Assembly (NCBI GenBank): GCA_024362935.1
Contig: JANCRA010000014.1
Coordinates: 13,594,258 to 13,658,257, forward strand
Direction of reading: 5' to 3'
Length of the DNA: 64,000 nt
DNA from: Setophaga petechia
Taxonomy: Eukaryota > Chordata > Aves > Passeriformes > Parulidae
Shown here: piece after piece, positions 45,701 to 59,607 of the stretch
Position numbering within the stretch: the stretch's first letter is position 1
How the letters are laid out: each line of letters starts with the position of its first letter
Notes under the pieces: generated by a model
Told to the model about the DNA's origin: nothing
Seen by the model: the letters and a program-made list of their open reading frames with translations, nothing else
Database searches by the model: none
Made by a program: the position numbers and the translations under genes

Positions 45701-48700
45701 AAACTACATGCATAATTCTCTTTTCTATGTTTGAACAGAATTTAGCTTCAATTTCCATGCTTGCAGAGAATTTTTCACTGAATTTACTGAAGTAATTTTA
45801 CACATCAATCTGCCAGACTTAGTCAACAACAGGTAATATTACCATATTAAATGTTAGTCCTTTATATTCAGTAAATAGAAAAAAAACCCAAACAAGTAAG
45901 TCCCAAGAAAATGCTTCTCAAAGTGATAAAAATTCCATTGGTAACAGAGCATCTTTCTGTGCCTTGGAAAATGATGTTTGTTGTTCAACACAGTTCTGCA
46001 TGTAGCTCATCTGTGTGCCACTATTACTGAATATGGATTTCATCTCAAATTAATGCCCTTCTACAACATATCAAACTTGCTTTTAATATATTCTTAAAAT
46101 GAGCTTGGAACTATTTCTCTAAAGGCAAAGCATAGGCTGTATTTTCTTTCTGTATCTGTATCCTATTTAGTACAGTGTGTTCCAAATCTGGTTACTTTCC
46201 TTGAGTGCTGGTTAAAAAAATCAACAAAAATCCCAAAAAACTCTGGGTGTTCAGGATGCATAAACATAACTCAATTTTTTTAGAATGCATGAGAGAAAAT
46301 TAATCTCAGTTTGATTCATTTCATAAAAGAAATTAGAATTACTTTCTTCATTATAAGTGGAAGTGTGTTACTGTTGTCTTATCATCATTGTGCAATCTCA
46401 GGTTAGTGCCTCAGGTGGCAGGAGAAATGTTCAGGTTTTGGGGATTTTTATTCTTAAATAGTGTTTCAGTCTGCAGGAATTTCAAATCCTAATAAGACCC
46501 TAACATGCAATAAGTATTTTTTTTCCATCTTAGCCTTTTTCAACTCAGTCTTAATTCTATTTAAGTTTAAAAGTTAGATATCTACTAAAAATGAACTTAG
46601 AGAAACAAACTCACTTTAGTAGCATTTACTATTTGATTGTTAGTGTTGCTACTATATGTATTTAGTTTTAAAATTCATGCTAAATGTTCTGTTTATTGCC
46701 TTTTAATAACTACATGAAATGTCCTTAAAGCAAGAAGGGAGGCCAGGAAAACACAAGATTTCACATCAAACTGAAAAATATTTTTCTAGCTACTGCAGTT
46801 TGGCAGTCTCCACAGGCAGTTCTAATAGCCTGGAAATTGCCCTGGGCTCTGTTGTTAAATTTTGTTGTTGATGAGCTTTTGTATTGCTTCACTCTTAAGC
46901 AGCCTTGTTCTTAGATTAGTCATTTTTCTTTCCTCAGCAGAGCTATTACAGTTAAAATGAAGAAAAAGTGATTTTCCAATAATTGTATCAGATTTTTTTC
47001 TCCTCAAATGATAGCTGTGTTGTCTCCTCCAGGTGTGTGTGAAAACAGGAACTGAAACAAACAAACAAAATCTACCTCACTTGAGAGATAATGGATTATG
47101 CCTTGCTAAGACCTACCTGTAAATATGGCAGCAAGACTCCAGTTCACACAGACACTTGAAATTCTGTTAAAAAGTGATGGCAGTGTTAAAGGCACTGTGC
47201 ATGCACCACATGATAGACTTTTCCCCACTGTTTGTGAGACATATCCCTGACACCCCAAAACACTGAGTCACTGAACTCTCCCAAAGGCTGGCCAGGACAA
47301 GTAGAAAATGCATTTAAAGATTGTCAAACGAAATGCAGAGAAAATAGTTCTGGGATTCTGCTAGTATACATATAAAAATGTAGGTTTTTCTTTAAAAATC
47401 TAGCCAGTTGTTATGGTTCCCAAAATGTTAATATTTAGACACTGGGAGAGCAGGTCCTTTTATCCTCTAGTAGGTTCTGTATTTGGGTGCAGAAAAGTAG
47501 GAAAATGTTAATGAAAATACTGTATTATTGAAGTAAAGTGCATGGTTATTATTTTAAAATAATTGGTAATAATCTGATTTTACTACCTTGCATTTTGCCT
47601 TTTCAAAGGTTATCTCTTTGTCTTTCAGCTACAAATGAGATATTTTCTGCAGCTGTAGAGATGATCAGATCTGGTAAGCACTTGAAACAACTTTTATGAA
47701 AGACACAGAACGTACTTTGAGGTTTCAGTCTGTTTTCTGATAAAAGCACTAAAATGAATTATGGCATATAATTATGATGAAGGCCATCACAGCAAAGCTA
47801 AATGACTGCTCTCAAGAGTGCCAGTGTGCTCCAAGCAGAACGTGCCCTGCTCCTCCCACCTTTGTGTGTGTGGCACAATACAGCCAGAGATCCCTGACAC
47901 AACTGGAAAATCAGACAAATGCACAGTGGAGCACAGTCAGTACAAAGAATAGAAGAAAAGCATTGCTTTCTAGTTTTTTAACCAGCCTCCAGATGTTAAA
48001 ACTGCCAGGAAACCTGTAAGCAGCTCGAGAAAATGGATGGGCACAGCAGCCACCCTGCGTGGCAGGAGCACTGCCTCAAAATTCAGAGCTAATTGAAATT
48101 AATGTAGTTGAGTAAGAAATATGATCACTGTAATTATCTGAAACTTCAAATCAAATTCCAAATCAATGTGGTGTATAATTCCACAGGTTAATGACACTAA
48201 GAGGTGTGAAGTGTTGCATTACTGGTCATACCTCATATATAGTATTTTTCTTATACTGTGTTAATGATGTAGGATTGAAATTATACTGCACAAGCTGCTT
48301 AAATACAGAAATTATTTAATCAAAGTGAAATTCACTGCTGATAGCTCAAGATTCAATTATTGCTTCCAGATGCCAATGTTTGCCCAGCCTCCTTTACAGA
48401 GGGAATCCATGGATTACCAGCCAAGCCCCATCAGCTGCACAGACACTCATAGTCATACTCTGAGCAGCTAGCAAGAGAGTTCACAGGAGGACCAGGTTTA
48501 GCAAAGGCTCTCTAGGGTTTCTCATTTATTTCCAGGACATTTGTTCAACCAAACTGGCACACACAGACCAGCAAAGCCTCCAACTATCCTCCCTCCATGC
48601 AGCTGTGCAGCCTTTAAACTCCATGCAAACAGAACCATTATTACATTTCTTCTCCTGACTTTTGCTTATCCTCCCTCAGGGCTACTCAGACCCTTTTCAA

Positions 48701-51700
48701 GTTTTGTACCTGAGCAGACAGCTTGAAAGAGGATCAGGGAGGCCTCTTCCACTGAAAAGCTGAAATCTTCTGACATTTAGTACTTCAGCCCAAAACACAG
48801 CTTCTCCCAGTGGGGCTGGCTGGCAAACACTGCTCGGTGCAGCCAGCCCCAGGAACCAGCCAGTGGCTCATTTTCTCACTCAGCAGCCCCATTTCCAGCC
48901 TCACACCAAATCTGTGTTGCTGGATACTGAGCAGCAGGTGGTGTGCAAGGAATAGACATTTTTATTTTATTTTTTATTTAAGATTTAATCTTTTCTAATT
49001 TTGTCTCTGAGCTATAATAAGGCTGTGGAGGCAATCTTTTTAGGTGTCCAATGTACCTTCTAAATCTCAAAAGCCAGAAGTATTGTTTTAATGCAGATAT
49101 GGAAGAGAAGTCCAACAAAATGAATATTCCTCAATTAAAAATCAACACCCCAAAGACATGAACAAAAATGCTCCTGCTGCCTGTATCTAGACTGAAGAGG
49201 CCAGACTGCACACAGATAATATGTCAGGTATTACTGACAAGACTTGCCATTTATAGGCTTGAATCCTGCTCACACAAGAGATGCATTTCCATACCAATTT
49301 TATAACAACAGCCAGACCAGTTTTCTGCCTTAGTTTATGTATGTTTAGAATTTGACAAATAGCACAGACCACATTTATTTAATTCCATTCCCAAATACCC
49401 AGAATGCAGAGCCCTTTGCTTTCCCATGGACGATCATTCTCCACATTTCAGATTCTAATCAGTTCCTGTGAGCAGAGATTCTCAATGTCTCACAACAAAA
49501 CACTGGCACAGCCACTCTGAACATCCAAGCCCCTCCTACTGTTCACAGCACTCTTTGGTTTTCCTCTGCTTACAACCAAAATGGACAGTTCCACCTATTC
49601 CATACTCCCAGGCCATTTAAAAAATCTGCTCCAATTAATTTTTAAGGCAGGTTTGTTGCCTTATCCCTGATTTCCCCAAGATCTCAGATATGTAAAAGTC
49701 AGCTACTGTTTGAACTCTGTGCTTGTAATCAGTATTGTATTACAAATACAAAGGGGCTGGAACAGTGTGCAGCCTTTTCTTTTACAAATAAACAAACATC
49801 CATTCCTTTATGAGGTAGAGAGTCTTTCATTCACTAACCCCACTTGACCAGAATAATTGGCATAAAAATTACACATCTCTGTGTTTAGCTCCATTTGAAA
49901 AAATGTGAGCAATGTCAGTGTTAATTAAGTGTAGATCAAGAGCCATCGTTCCACTATTCAAAATGTAAATTCCCTCCAAAGGAGCTGTAAATAAGCAGTC
50001 ACTGCTTTACACTGCACAAAACTGTAACAGAGCAAACCTGGAGAGCCACAGAGCCAAGGTCAAAGAGCCTTTGACAAATCAGCTGGGCAGAAGATGGAAA
50101 TAGATTTGTAGATTCAGATATGCTCATTTTTTTCTTATTAACAGTCCTTCCTCAGCAAATTAATTTCAGAGAGGCATCTAATGCAGCCCCCAAACCCTGT
50201 CTTGATCCTAGTTTTTCACAAGTGTCCAGATTTTCACAATTGCTCATACCTGTGTTCATGTATATACAACTGGAAAGGATTGGGAGGCAAATCCCTCAGT
50301 TCCAGCTTTAACATTTAAATGAAGCTAAACCTTCACAACTCATCAGCTGCCATTGTGATAGTCAATGCCAGTTTTTTACAGTTCAGAATATGATTTTTCT
50401 GAGTTTTTTGTTTGGTTTTTTTTTTCTTTTAATGAAGGAAGTCTATTCTTAGCCCTGTATCCTTCTGAAATGCTAGAAGCTTCCAAACAGACTGAAATGG
50501 TCTTGCTTTCTGCTTTTACAAGTTGTTACACTAAAATCTACAGGGCTCTCTGCAGCCTTAAGCAGGGCAAAAGCTCTGCCATCTAAGATAAAAGTAGAAA
50601 ATAGAGGAACAGGATACGAATGACATTTTCTAGCTCTTCCCCCAGTACAGCTATCTAAATTCATCCCCAGTTCTTGGGAGATACACAGTGACTGAATCCC
50701 AGGGCAGAAACTCTGTGCAACAGCTCACAAGATGTTTCTCTTCAATGCAAAGAAGGATAATATCCAGAGAGACAGACAAACCCCTGAATTTTTAATGTCA
50801 TTGTAACCAAATGAGAGAAGATTACTCCAGGTTTGGAGTGAATAGTTTTCTAATTAGAAACATAGCTGTTGTATAAATAATATTTAATATTTAAACATCA
50901 AATCTTCTCTTTTTTCCACATAAAATAGTTATAAGTCTTAAACTATATTCAGCATCCTACTGAGCATCTGCAACTTTTTATTCATTTTTTAGTTTCACAG
51001 ACTTCAAAGTGCTTCCCACCTGCACCAGGTCTGTTCCCACTGAGATTCTGAGCTGAAGAATCCATGAGACTTATTTTGGTGTTTACAATCAAATTGCATT
51101 TAAGGTACTTCAGCAGAAAATATTATGTAAATGACTGTAGCATTTAACTGAGTCATAGTAATTGTGCAGTCATGGCTATGGAATTATGCCATGCATGATC
51201 AGAAAGTCTCTCTCCTACTCACCAAACTCCCAGACCCTGCTCCTTTTCCAGAGCTGGATGTTTTTCAGCCACTGGGTGCTGCTCTGGTTAGAGAAAACAG
51301 AACAGAACATTTCAAAAAACCCTCAGGGATCATTTCATGACATGAATGTGCAGTTCCAGCAGTCTCTATTGAATCAGCTTTCTCCTTTGTAAAACAGTTT
51401 TTTAAAAAGCTTTACCCCAGGTTTAGCACAGAGGCTGTTCCACTGGTTTCTTTTAGTCTGGGCTGTGACAGATCCTCCTTGAGATGCTCAGAATAACAAG
51501 AAACCTGATTGTGCTCTAACACTTTCTTGTTTTCTTACATTGCAACATGTAAAACCAGGCAAAAAAATCTTTATCTTTGTATTGAATTTATACTTATTAA
51601 AGGACTGAGCAATTTCTTATATTTTTACCACCCAAAATTTGCTTGACCAGCATTTTCATAGATATAACTTTTTTTTTAAAAAAAATAGTAAGTACTGTAA

Positions 51701-54700
51701 AGTAGTTTCTTATCTCCTAGCAGTTCAAATTTTTATGTAAATTCAATGGAAGCCTTATAATGTCATTTCAGCTTTTTCATTTTCTCATCACAAAATCTTC
51801 CCTGTGAGAATTCAGTGTACATAGAAAGAATTGTTTCTTTCCTAAATCAGAAGACTTAAGGAATGTACAGAACAATGACAGGTTTAATAATCTGCAGAGA
51901 GCATAGGTAATACAACATTTGTTTCTGGGATAAAACCACTATATAATCAAAAAGGAAACATATAAATGTCTTTTACTGTCTTCCTGATATGACCAAATAA
52001 AATTAATTCTCTCCTTGGAAGAAGAATCTTCACATACTTGTCCCACACAAAAAGTATAGTAGACTAAAGTCAGCTAAACTTTTTTTTCCCATATGCAATT
52101 ATCAGTCAGCATTCATATCTCAAAAATTAAACTCCAAACTTGTAATTGAGAGGAAAATCACCCATCCCAATAATAATTTCAGAGAAAGTATTTACCTCTC
52201 TTTAAAGAAAAAAAAATAGAGTAAAACATGCAAAATAAACCTAGGACTCTGTCCTGGACCCAAAATACACTATTTCTGCTTTTTATGAACACAAATAATA
52301 TTATACCTCTGTGGGATTGGTGAGACTTCTCCTGTTCATAGACAAAACTGAGTTCTACCATTACAGATTTAAATTACTGGTCATAACACATCTGACACCC
52401 AAATGGGGCTGCATCAGTACAAACACATGTGTACATCTATCTGCACAGACTTCTATAATAATGTGTACACCTACAAATAGATAAATCACATGTATCAGGA
52501 GACACACATCAGGTACATGAACTAAGAAAAGAATTTTAATTTCACAGCCTCTGCATTGGAAATAAGTGTTCCTTGGGGCTTAGACTGCATCTTGCTCTGT
52601 AACCATTTTGTGTGGAAAAACCAACAAAAAATACACTATAAAAAGAGGAAATTCCTATTAATATTTGGTTAATAGCACTCTGAATCCAGACTGTAATACA
52701 GTCATCTGCAGGCTGTTCCATCTCCTCTAAATCTACTCCTCATTTGAACAAAATGGAAGAAGCTGTTTCTAGACTGAGGTGACTTGGCAATAGCAAGGGG
52801 ACTGGTCCTGCCCAAAGAGCTACAATCTAAACCAGCAGAGAAAAGGATAAGACAAAATAAAACAGAGTTAAAGTAACTGGCCAAAAATCACCTTAAAGTT
52901 TAGCAATCAAATTCTTTTTGCAATTTTTTATTTCTGTGTTTTTCTACTGCCTATTGCCCCACCTTGCATTTTCCCAGGAGTTAAACACCCAGGTATTTTT
53001 TGCTGATTATGTAGATATACCCACACTGTAATATTCTAGGATAACAGAGTTGGAAATACAGTGACTTTTTCCACTGCCACTCAATGTAAAACTGTAGTAT
53101 GGTTTGTTTGTTCCAGAAGAGTTTGTGCATGTCACCAGGGCAAGCCTGAGTTTGGGCTTTAGGAGCAGGAAATGTCAGCGTGCAGCCAGGCAAGCATGAG
53201 GGGTAGGTAGAAATAACAGTGAACGAGGACACAGTGTCAGTCATGGGCATGGAAACCACACTGAGTGTCATTGTTATCACATGGAAGCAAAGGGAGGACT
53301 TGGGACACAAATCCAGGACACAGCAAGGAGTTCCAGATACACTGCTCCCAGATTTTTGTCTCATTTCAAGCTGTTAAAATGAATTAACATTTGGTAACGC
53401 CCGAGCAGCTCTCTGATATACAACAGAAGTAAAACATGTCTCTCTAATTCACTTTTGATTGATGTTGCTGAGCCTATGGGAATAGGAACTGTACAGCTGT
53501 GGTTGCAGACAGCTTTATTACTTTATTTATCCCTGCTCATTATGTTGAAGTGACAGAGAGAAAACGGGGAAGAGCTGTTTGGGATTCGTTTAAGTGTTTC
53601 CTTCCCTAACCCTCACGTCCCTCCCTGCAAAGGACTCCTCAGAGGGGTCTGTCCTGATCTCATATCCATACAGTAATAAACCTGTTTAAGAGCATGACAA
53701 TAAAATAAATGAGCATGTCAAAGCTCCATTGGGAAAAAGCCTCACTCTTCTCCCGGCTGCTTCATCAGATACAGAACAATGTGGAGTTTGAGACTTAATC
53801 CCATCATTTCCTTGGAGTTTTTGTTTGTTTGCTTTAAAAATACCAGAATTCCAGAAGAATGGCCTTCTTTACCTCTCATACTCTACCCCCAAGCCCCTGG
53901 GCCCATCTTATTTGAAGGAAGTTTATTCCACACTGAATCTCTGAAAGAACCATTGGCCGTTTCCAGAATTCTCTATGTAAAATAATAAAAGGCCACAAAA
54001 AGCTGAAAGCAAGAGCTTCTGTCACGACTGACCTCATGCATTTTACAGCCTTCATTAGTGCCCTCAGTTGAATCGGTCAGTATTTCCCAGACACCAGTTA
54101 CTGCCACCTGAGCTTTATGAGCTGGATTGAAATACATGGTCTGATTTGACTTAAGGGATTTTTGTTGTTGCTGCTTTTGAATGCAAGAACGTGATGAGAA
54201 AAAATGAAGCAACAATGAGCTGATTCAGTAACTAACTGTGGGCTCTTCAAAGGCTCAATAACAAATAAAAAGGTCTAGAAACATCACTGGAAGTGATCTG
54301 TAACTGCTGATGTCAACTTACAACTCAAGATTTTCACCTCACCTATCCACATTTTCTAACATTTGCCTATGATGAGCGCACACAAAAAAGCATGGAAGAG
54401 AACAGGTAGCAGAGACACAGAAGATTTTTTTGAACAAGGACACCATTCACAGACATGAGTGAAGTAATTTCATCTAAATCGAGGTGGCACCGATTATCAA
54501 ATTAAATGTCACAAGCTATTATAAAGCCTTCCTAAATAGCAATCTAACAAATTAATATTTGTACATCTAAGATCCATAAATCCTATAAATTCAGAATTTT
54601 CTTTACTCTCTGCTCTTTTGTGCAAATTGCAAGAACTAGGAAACATTTAGAGCATTAAGCATTCACTTTGTATCCCTTAAATGTAGAATTAGTTCTTCAG

Positions 54701-55870
54701 CCGTGCTGTGCCTGTAACAGTCCATGAAACATAAAAAGGTGGTTTTCTTGTGCTTCACTGGGAAAGAAAAGGTCAGGCAAAGAGGAAGAAAGGTGTTTTA
54801 CTCCTCTTTCTTGCAGAGTAGACAAGCACACAAACAGAGCACAATCTCATTATTGTTTCTCATAGGTTAAAGCATTGGAAGATGCAGATTGTCAGCAGCT
54901 GAGCTTTTTCTGAGCAGCTGGTATCTCTTACTTGGGGTGGTGAGGGTGTGGACATGAGAATTTCTGTGCCCTGGACATTAATACCAGATGAATTCATTAT
55001 GACCATGTTATGTCAGTGAAAACATTGCATTCAAATGAATTAGTGTTACCATGGATAACTCAAAATATCCAGTCAACCCCAACACTGTTCATTTCAGATG
55101 GGAGGGGTCAACACTTCTGCTGGTTTTAATTCAAGTTAAATTATATACTCAGACTTTCTTGTTAGAATGATTTCTTCCTTTTAATCTACTTTGACCTCCA
55201 TAAAGTCTGTGCACATCTCAGGAAGCTGACTAGCTGGAGGCAGCAGCAAGAGCATCATTTGGAAAATGTAAAAAGGGAAGCAATTTAAACAAGATATTTC
55301 ACCTAATCTCCCATACTCTATTGAAAAGATCCAATGAGTTACCAATAAGCCTGAGATAAGTTTCAAGTGAAGTGTCCCACATCACTGTTGCCAGTGGAAT
55401 TGCTTGGTTACTTTTCTTTATCACACAAAGAAAATTCAAATCCCCCCAGACTTTCCTTGCAGTTATCCTGAGCCATAGAAAAATAATTTACCCGCCACAT
55501 AGCTCACTACACTTTTGGAGATAACTTAAAAATCTCTTTTTAAAATTCTACATAATGTTGAAAGCATCACATTAAAACATTACTGGAGAATTCTATTCCA
55601 AACACCAATTTGCTTTGATGTTAGGAACAGTTAAGCTAAATCATGAGCTCTCCAATGTGTTCCCAGATCTCTTGTCCTCACTGTGTTTGCCAGACTTTGA
55701 AGTCTGGGTGTGTGACTGTTTGGAAGGTAAAGCTCTGCTTAGTGGTAGGATTTATAGCAGAATCCACTTTGGGGTAAATCAAACTACACAGTGCTTAATT
55801 TTTAAACCAGCCATGCAAAGTAATGAGACATCACAATCCATTCCACACTCTGAGACAGGCAAAGAGTGAA
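42711..55870. other. Intergenic, AT-rich; no gene recognised
   Basis: Thirteen kilobases hold only short ORFs (mostly under 130 codons) without known domains. I recognised no repeat family. Conserved non-coding elements may be present but cannot be called without alignment. Confidence 0.55.
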
Positions 55871-56037
55871 CAGAGGATCACAAAGGTTGGAAAAGACCTC
55901 CAAGGTCACTGAGCCCAGCTGTTAACCCAGCTCCACCATGTTCACCACTAAACAAATGCCACCTCCACACATCTGGACATTTCCAAGGGCAGTGATTCAG
56001 CCACTTCCCTGGGCAGCTTGCTCCATTCTACAAACAA
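55871..56037 (-). mobile_element. CR1 LINE 3' fragment, antisense
   Basis: GGTTGGAAAAGACCTCCAAG, then GTTAACCCAGCTCCACCATG, then CACCACTAAACAAATGCC and CCACTTCCCTGGGCAGC is the reverse complement of the CR1 3' region. Confidence 0.92.
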
Positions 56038-59000
56038 GCAGAGAGAGCTGCTCTGTGACATGTTCAAAGTATCAGGCACAAGCATGATCCAAGATAAATA
56101 AATCTTTAAATATTTGTATTGCTATTTTTTCTTGATGTTCCTTTATAGTTTAGAAAGATAGTATCACTGAAAATATATTCAAAACACTTCATTGAGCATG
56201 TGTGTCTGTGTTTCCTGCTGGATTTAATTTAACATCACAACAGGCTAAGTATTATAGTAAAGGAATAAAACATGTTTTCCCAGGATGATTTATGCAGGCT
56301 GTACCAACCCAGCACTAGGAAATTCACACTCAGTGTAATGGTGCAATTAATGATCCTCCTAAAAGCCCCTACAAGGGCAGCTGGACTAACCTGCAGCTAT
56401 AGAAATTTCTGATACCTGCAACAGCCAGCTGAAATCACTGCTTACTATTCAACATCTGCATCTTTCAGTAGCTGGAATGGTAGGTGTTACCAGAAGCCAG
56501 GCTTTGGAGAACAAAAAAAGGTGGCCTAGCTCTTTCTTTGATGCTGGTCCCAGATTAAAAGCAACTACCTGACAGAAATAGTCTCCTAAAATAAATCATA
56601 AATACTCACTGGCTTTAATTTGCATCAGGCTGCCATTTACATACTTCATACACTGCTTGAACAGCTTTCTTTGGTCTTCAGGGAACACAAACCCAAGAGG
56701 TAAAAACAACACAGCCCACCACAGAGCCATTCATTTGCAACATTCCTGAAACACATCAGAGAAATGAGAAAAACTTAAGTCCAGATTTTGCCTTGGAGTG
56801 TGTGCACAAACTTCCTATAAAGCCATTAAAAGTTAGATGCAAGCAAGCAGAAACAACTAGGAGAAATTATAATTAAGAATTCATATTCCATTTTATATCA
56901 CTGAAGTTTCATCTTAATTGGCAGAATCCCAGGGCTCCTACCCAGGGAACACCAATCCCTCTGTCTCTGGTGCAGTGTCCTCTCCTCCAGAGTCACTGCC
57001 TAACAGGAGAGAGCAAATTAAAAAAACCAAACCAACAGCACCATTTCAATCTGCCTTTGCACATGTCCACAGGCATTCTGGAGGGTGAAGGAAAAAATCT
57101 GGGACTCAGTTCCTTGTATTTAGATATATTGTATGATCAGCAGGGGCCTTCTGTGGCTCTAAAAATAGAGCCTGGAGTAGACTGTACCCATTTCATCTCC
57201 AGCACCTTATCTGCCAGCTCCTGTGCCAGAAACTTCTGTCTTCCTCCTCTATCCCTGTCTTGTCCCTCAGCAAGGAGCCCTGCAGCCCCAGGGCAGGAAC
57301 ACAAAAATCCAAGGCACAGAAAAGTCAATGCTCTGGGCTCTGAGAACTGCACAGCCCTTTCAGGCCACACCAAGAGGCTGGACAATGGAAATAATGTGAA
57401 GAGTCAGATAAAGAACATGGAGAGCTACTGGGTGGAGAAAGGATTCTAGACACATCCACAATTTAAAACATGGCCCTTTGCCATCAGTTTGCACTTTTAA
57501 ATGTTGGGGGGTGGGGTGCAGGGTAGGTGGGGACAGCACACAGGCTTGTGTGAACCTGAAAGCTGTGAAGGACAAAACTGAACCCAAGTTCATTTGCTAA
57601 ACAAAAGCCTGATTGGATTTTCTGGTTATTTGCAGAAAAAATTGACACATCTGCATGTGTGTATTTCAACACATTGTCTCACAAATAACTATTTCTTCAG
57701 TTCTGTGTTCAAAAAGAAGAATGACAGATGTATTCTGAAAATAAGATGTGGTCCCCACATGAAGAAAAAGGAGGGAAAGGGTGAATCACAATCATGAAAT
57801 AGGATCCTACAGTGAGAGTCAAAGAGTTTTTAGCTGTGTTCTTGAAAAGGAGAGGCATGAAAGCAGTGAAACCATTAACAATTACTTCTACATACCCACT
57901 GCAAAGCCAGTATAAATGAAAAGTTAACAGGGAGGCACACATAACTTGATTTAAAATGTAGTTCCAGGAAAGACTTTTGTAAAAAAATAGCTTTTTAGAA
58001 ATACTGAGGATAATAGGAACTGTAGGTGGATTCACAATATTATGTTCAATCACATTTCTGAAAAGCTTAAGATGAATTACAAAAAGTTATCTTAAACACA
58101 AAAGACCTGGCAAATCAAAAAGAAGGAAAAAGTTAATTTTCAGGGAACTTCTCAAAGTAGATCACTAACAATGGATGTGATTGTTAACAACTGAAGAATT
58201 TTTTCATGATCTGGATTTTTCAATTTGTTATTACAATTATTAAAAAGTCATTGATAAAGAAATTAATTTCTTTAGTGTCATTCCCAACTCCTATATTTCA
58301 AAATTGCCTCTCTTACAGGACACCACTTGGCAATAAAATTGAATATTCAACAGTACATGAGGAGGACTGGAGTTCACCATCTAGATCTTAATAAACAATG
58401 GAAATATCCCATAATTTACATTTAACACCCACCAGTCAGTCCATTCTGGAAAATACATGACAAGCTTTACTGATTGTATCAACAAAAACAGCCATTCCCA
58501 GCTTTCCATCATGCACAACTGACATCTCTCAGTTTCTGTAGGAATTAAGGTAGCAAGGGCAGGATTGGAAAACACATTTTACTTTTGGAAATAATATGTT
58601 CTGTTCTAAAACACCAGAGTGATCTAAAATTCAAAAGGAGCAATACAGAGTTCTTTTTCCTGATGCACTTAACAGCAGCAAGGAAATTGCATAAAGTTTT
58701 TTACCTTTTTACTGAAATGTTTGACACTAAACATCAACTCAATGAGAAAGAGATCTCAAATCAAATTTTTTCATCCCTTGTACTTTTGCCTACATTGCTC
58801 TTCCTCTCTCATTTTTCTTTCCTTTCTTTGCATTTCCTGGTGGTTTTTAGCTCCTACTGTATGTTCTCTATACTCTCCACCCATTTCTCAGGTTACCTCC
58901 TTTCCCTTGTTTCAGTTTATCTTTCCCCCAGTACAGATCCACCTCTTGTGTGGTACCCAGTGTGGCCACACTGCTGCTGATCCAACAGAAATTATATTTT

Positions 59001-59529
59001 GGCCCAAATATATGATGCATATAAGAATATATCTCTTGTGGGAGATAAAGAAAAAAATGTAGTGCATATGTCTTAATACAGGCAGTCAAAAGTTTTTTAA
59101 AACATCCATATGGTTCCTTCACAGAGGAAAGGAGAATGTTTTCTACATTTTAAGCAATGTAAGTTGGGGATAATTTAATCCCTTTTAGACTTGAACACCT
59201 TAGATTTCTAAAAGTCCAAAGCATATTCATGCATCTTCTGAATAGGAGGATTTTACTGCAAAGCATCTGGGTTTGACTATTAGACATATTTAAATCTAGA
59301 ATTCTGTGAATGAATCTTTTATCTCCAAGATTTTTACTATTTCTTGACATTTCTCCCTTTGACAGCTACAAATTTTACCTTTTTGAAAAACAGTGCATCA
59401 GAAAAAAATGCAAATTCAGAAGCTCTTGCTCTCAAGCCTTGTTTCACATTTACGTTTATTTCTATTTTACATATTCTTTAAAATTAATATTATTAGAAGC
59501 TTTGATATTTTGCTTTCCTTCATGATGGG
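56038..59529. other. Intergenic; no gene recognised
   Basis: ORFs of up to 159 codons (56970-57449, plus strand) show no domain, and reverse-frame ORFs overlap them. Nothing else is supported. Confidence 0.55.
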
Positions 59530-59607
59530 ACTGATCATGTCCTTGTCCAAAGCAGGGGGCTGGAATTAGGTGATCTTTAAAAGTCCCTTCCAACCATCCT
59601 ATGATTA
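59530..59607 (+). mobile_element. CR1 LINE 3' terminal fragment, sense
   Basis: GTCCTTGTCCAAAGCAGGGG, then TGGAATTAGGTGATCTTTAA, then GTCCCTTCCAACCATCC and TATGATT matches the last ~80 bp of CR1. Confidence 0.88.

Noticed and set aside
56970..57449. 159-codon plus-strand ORF
   Set aside because: It has no domain or signal and low-complexity composition, with overlapping reverse ORFs of similar quality.
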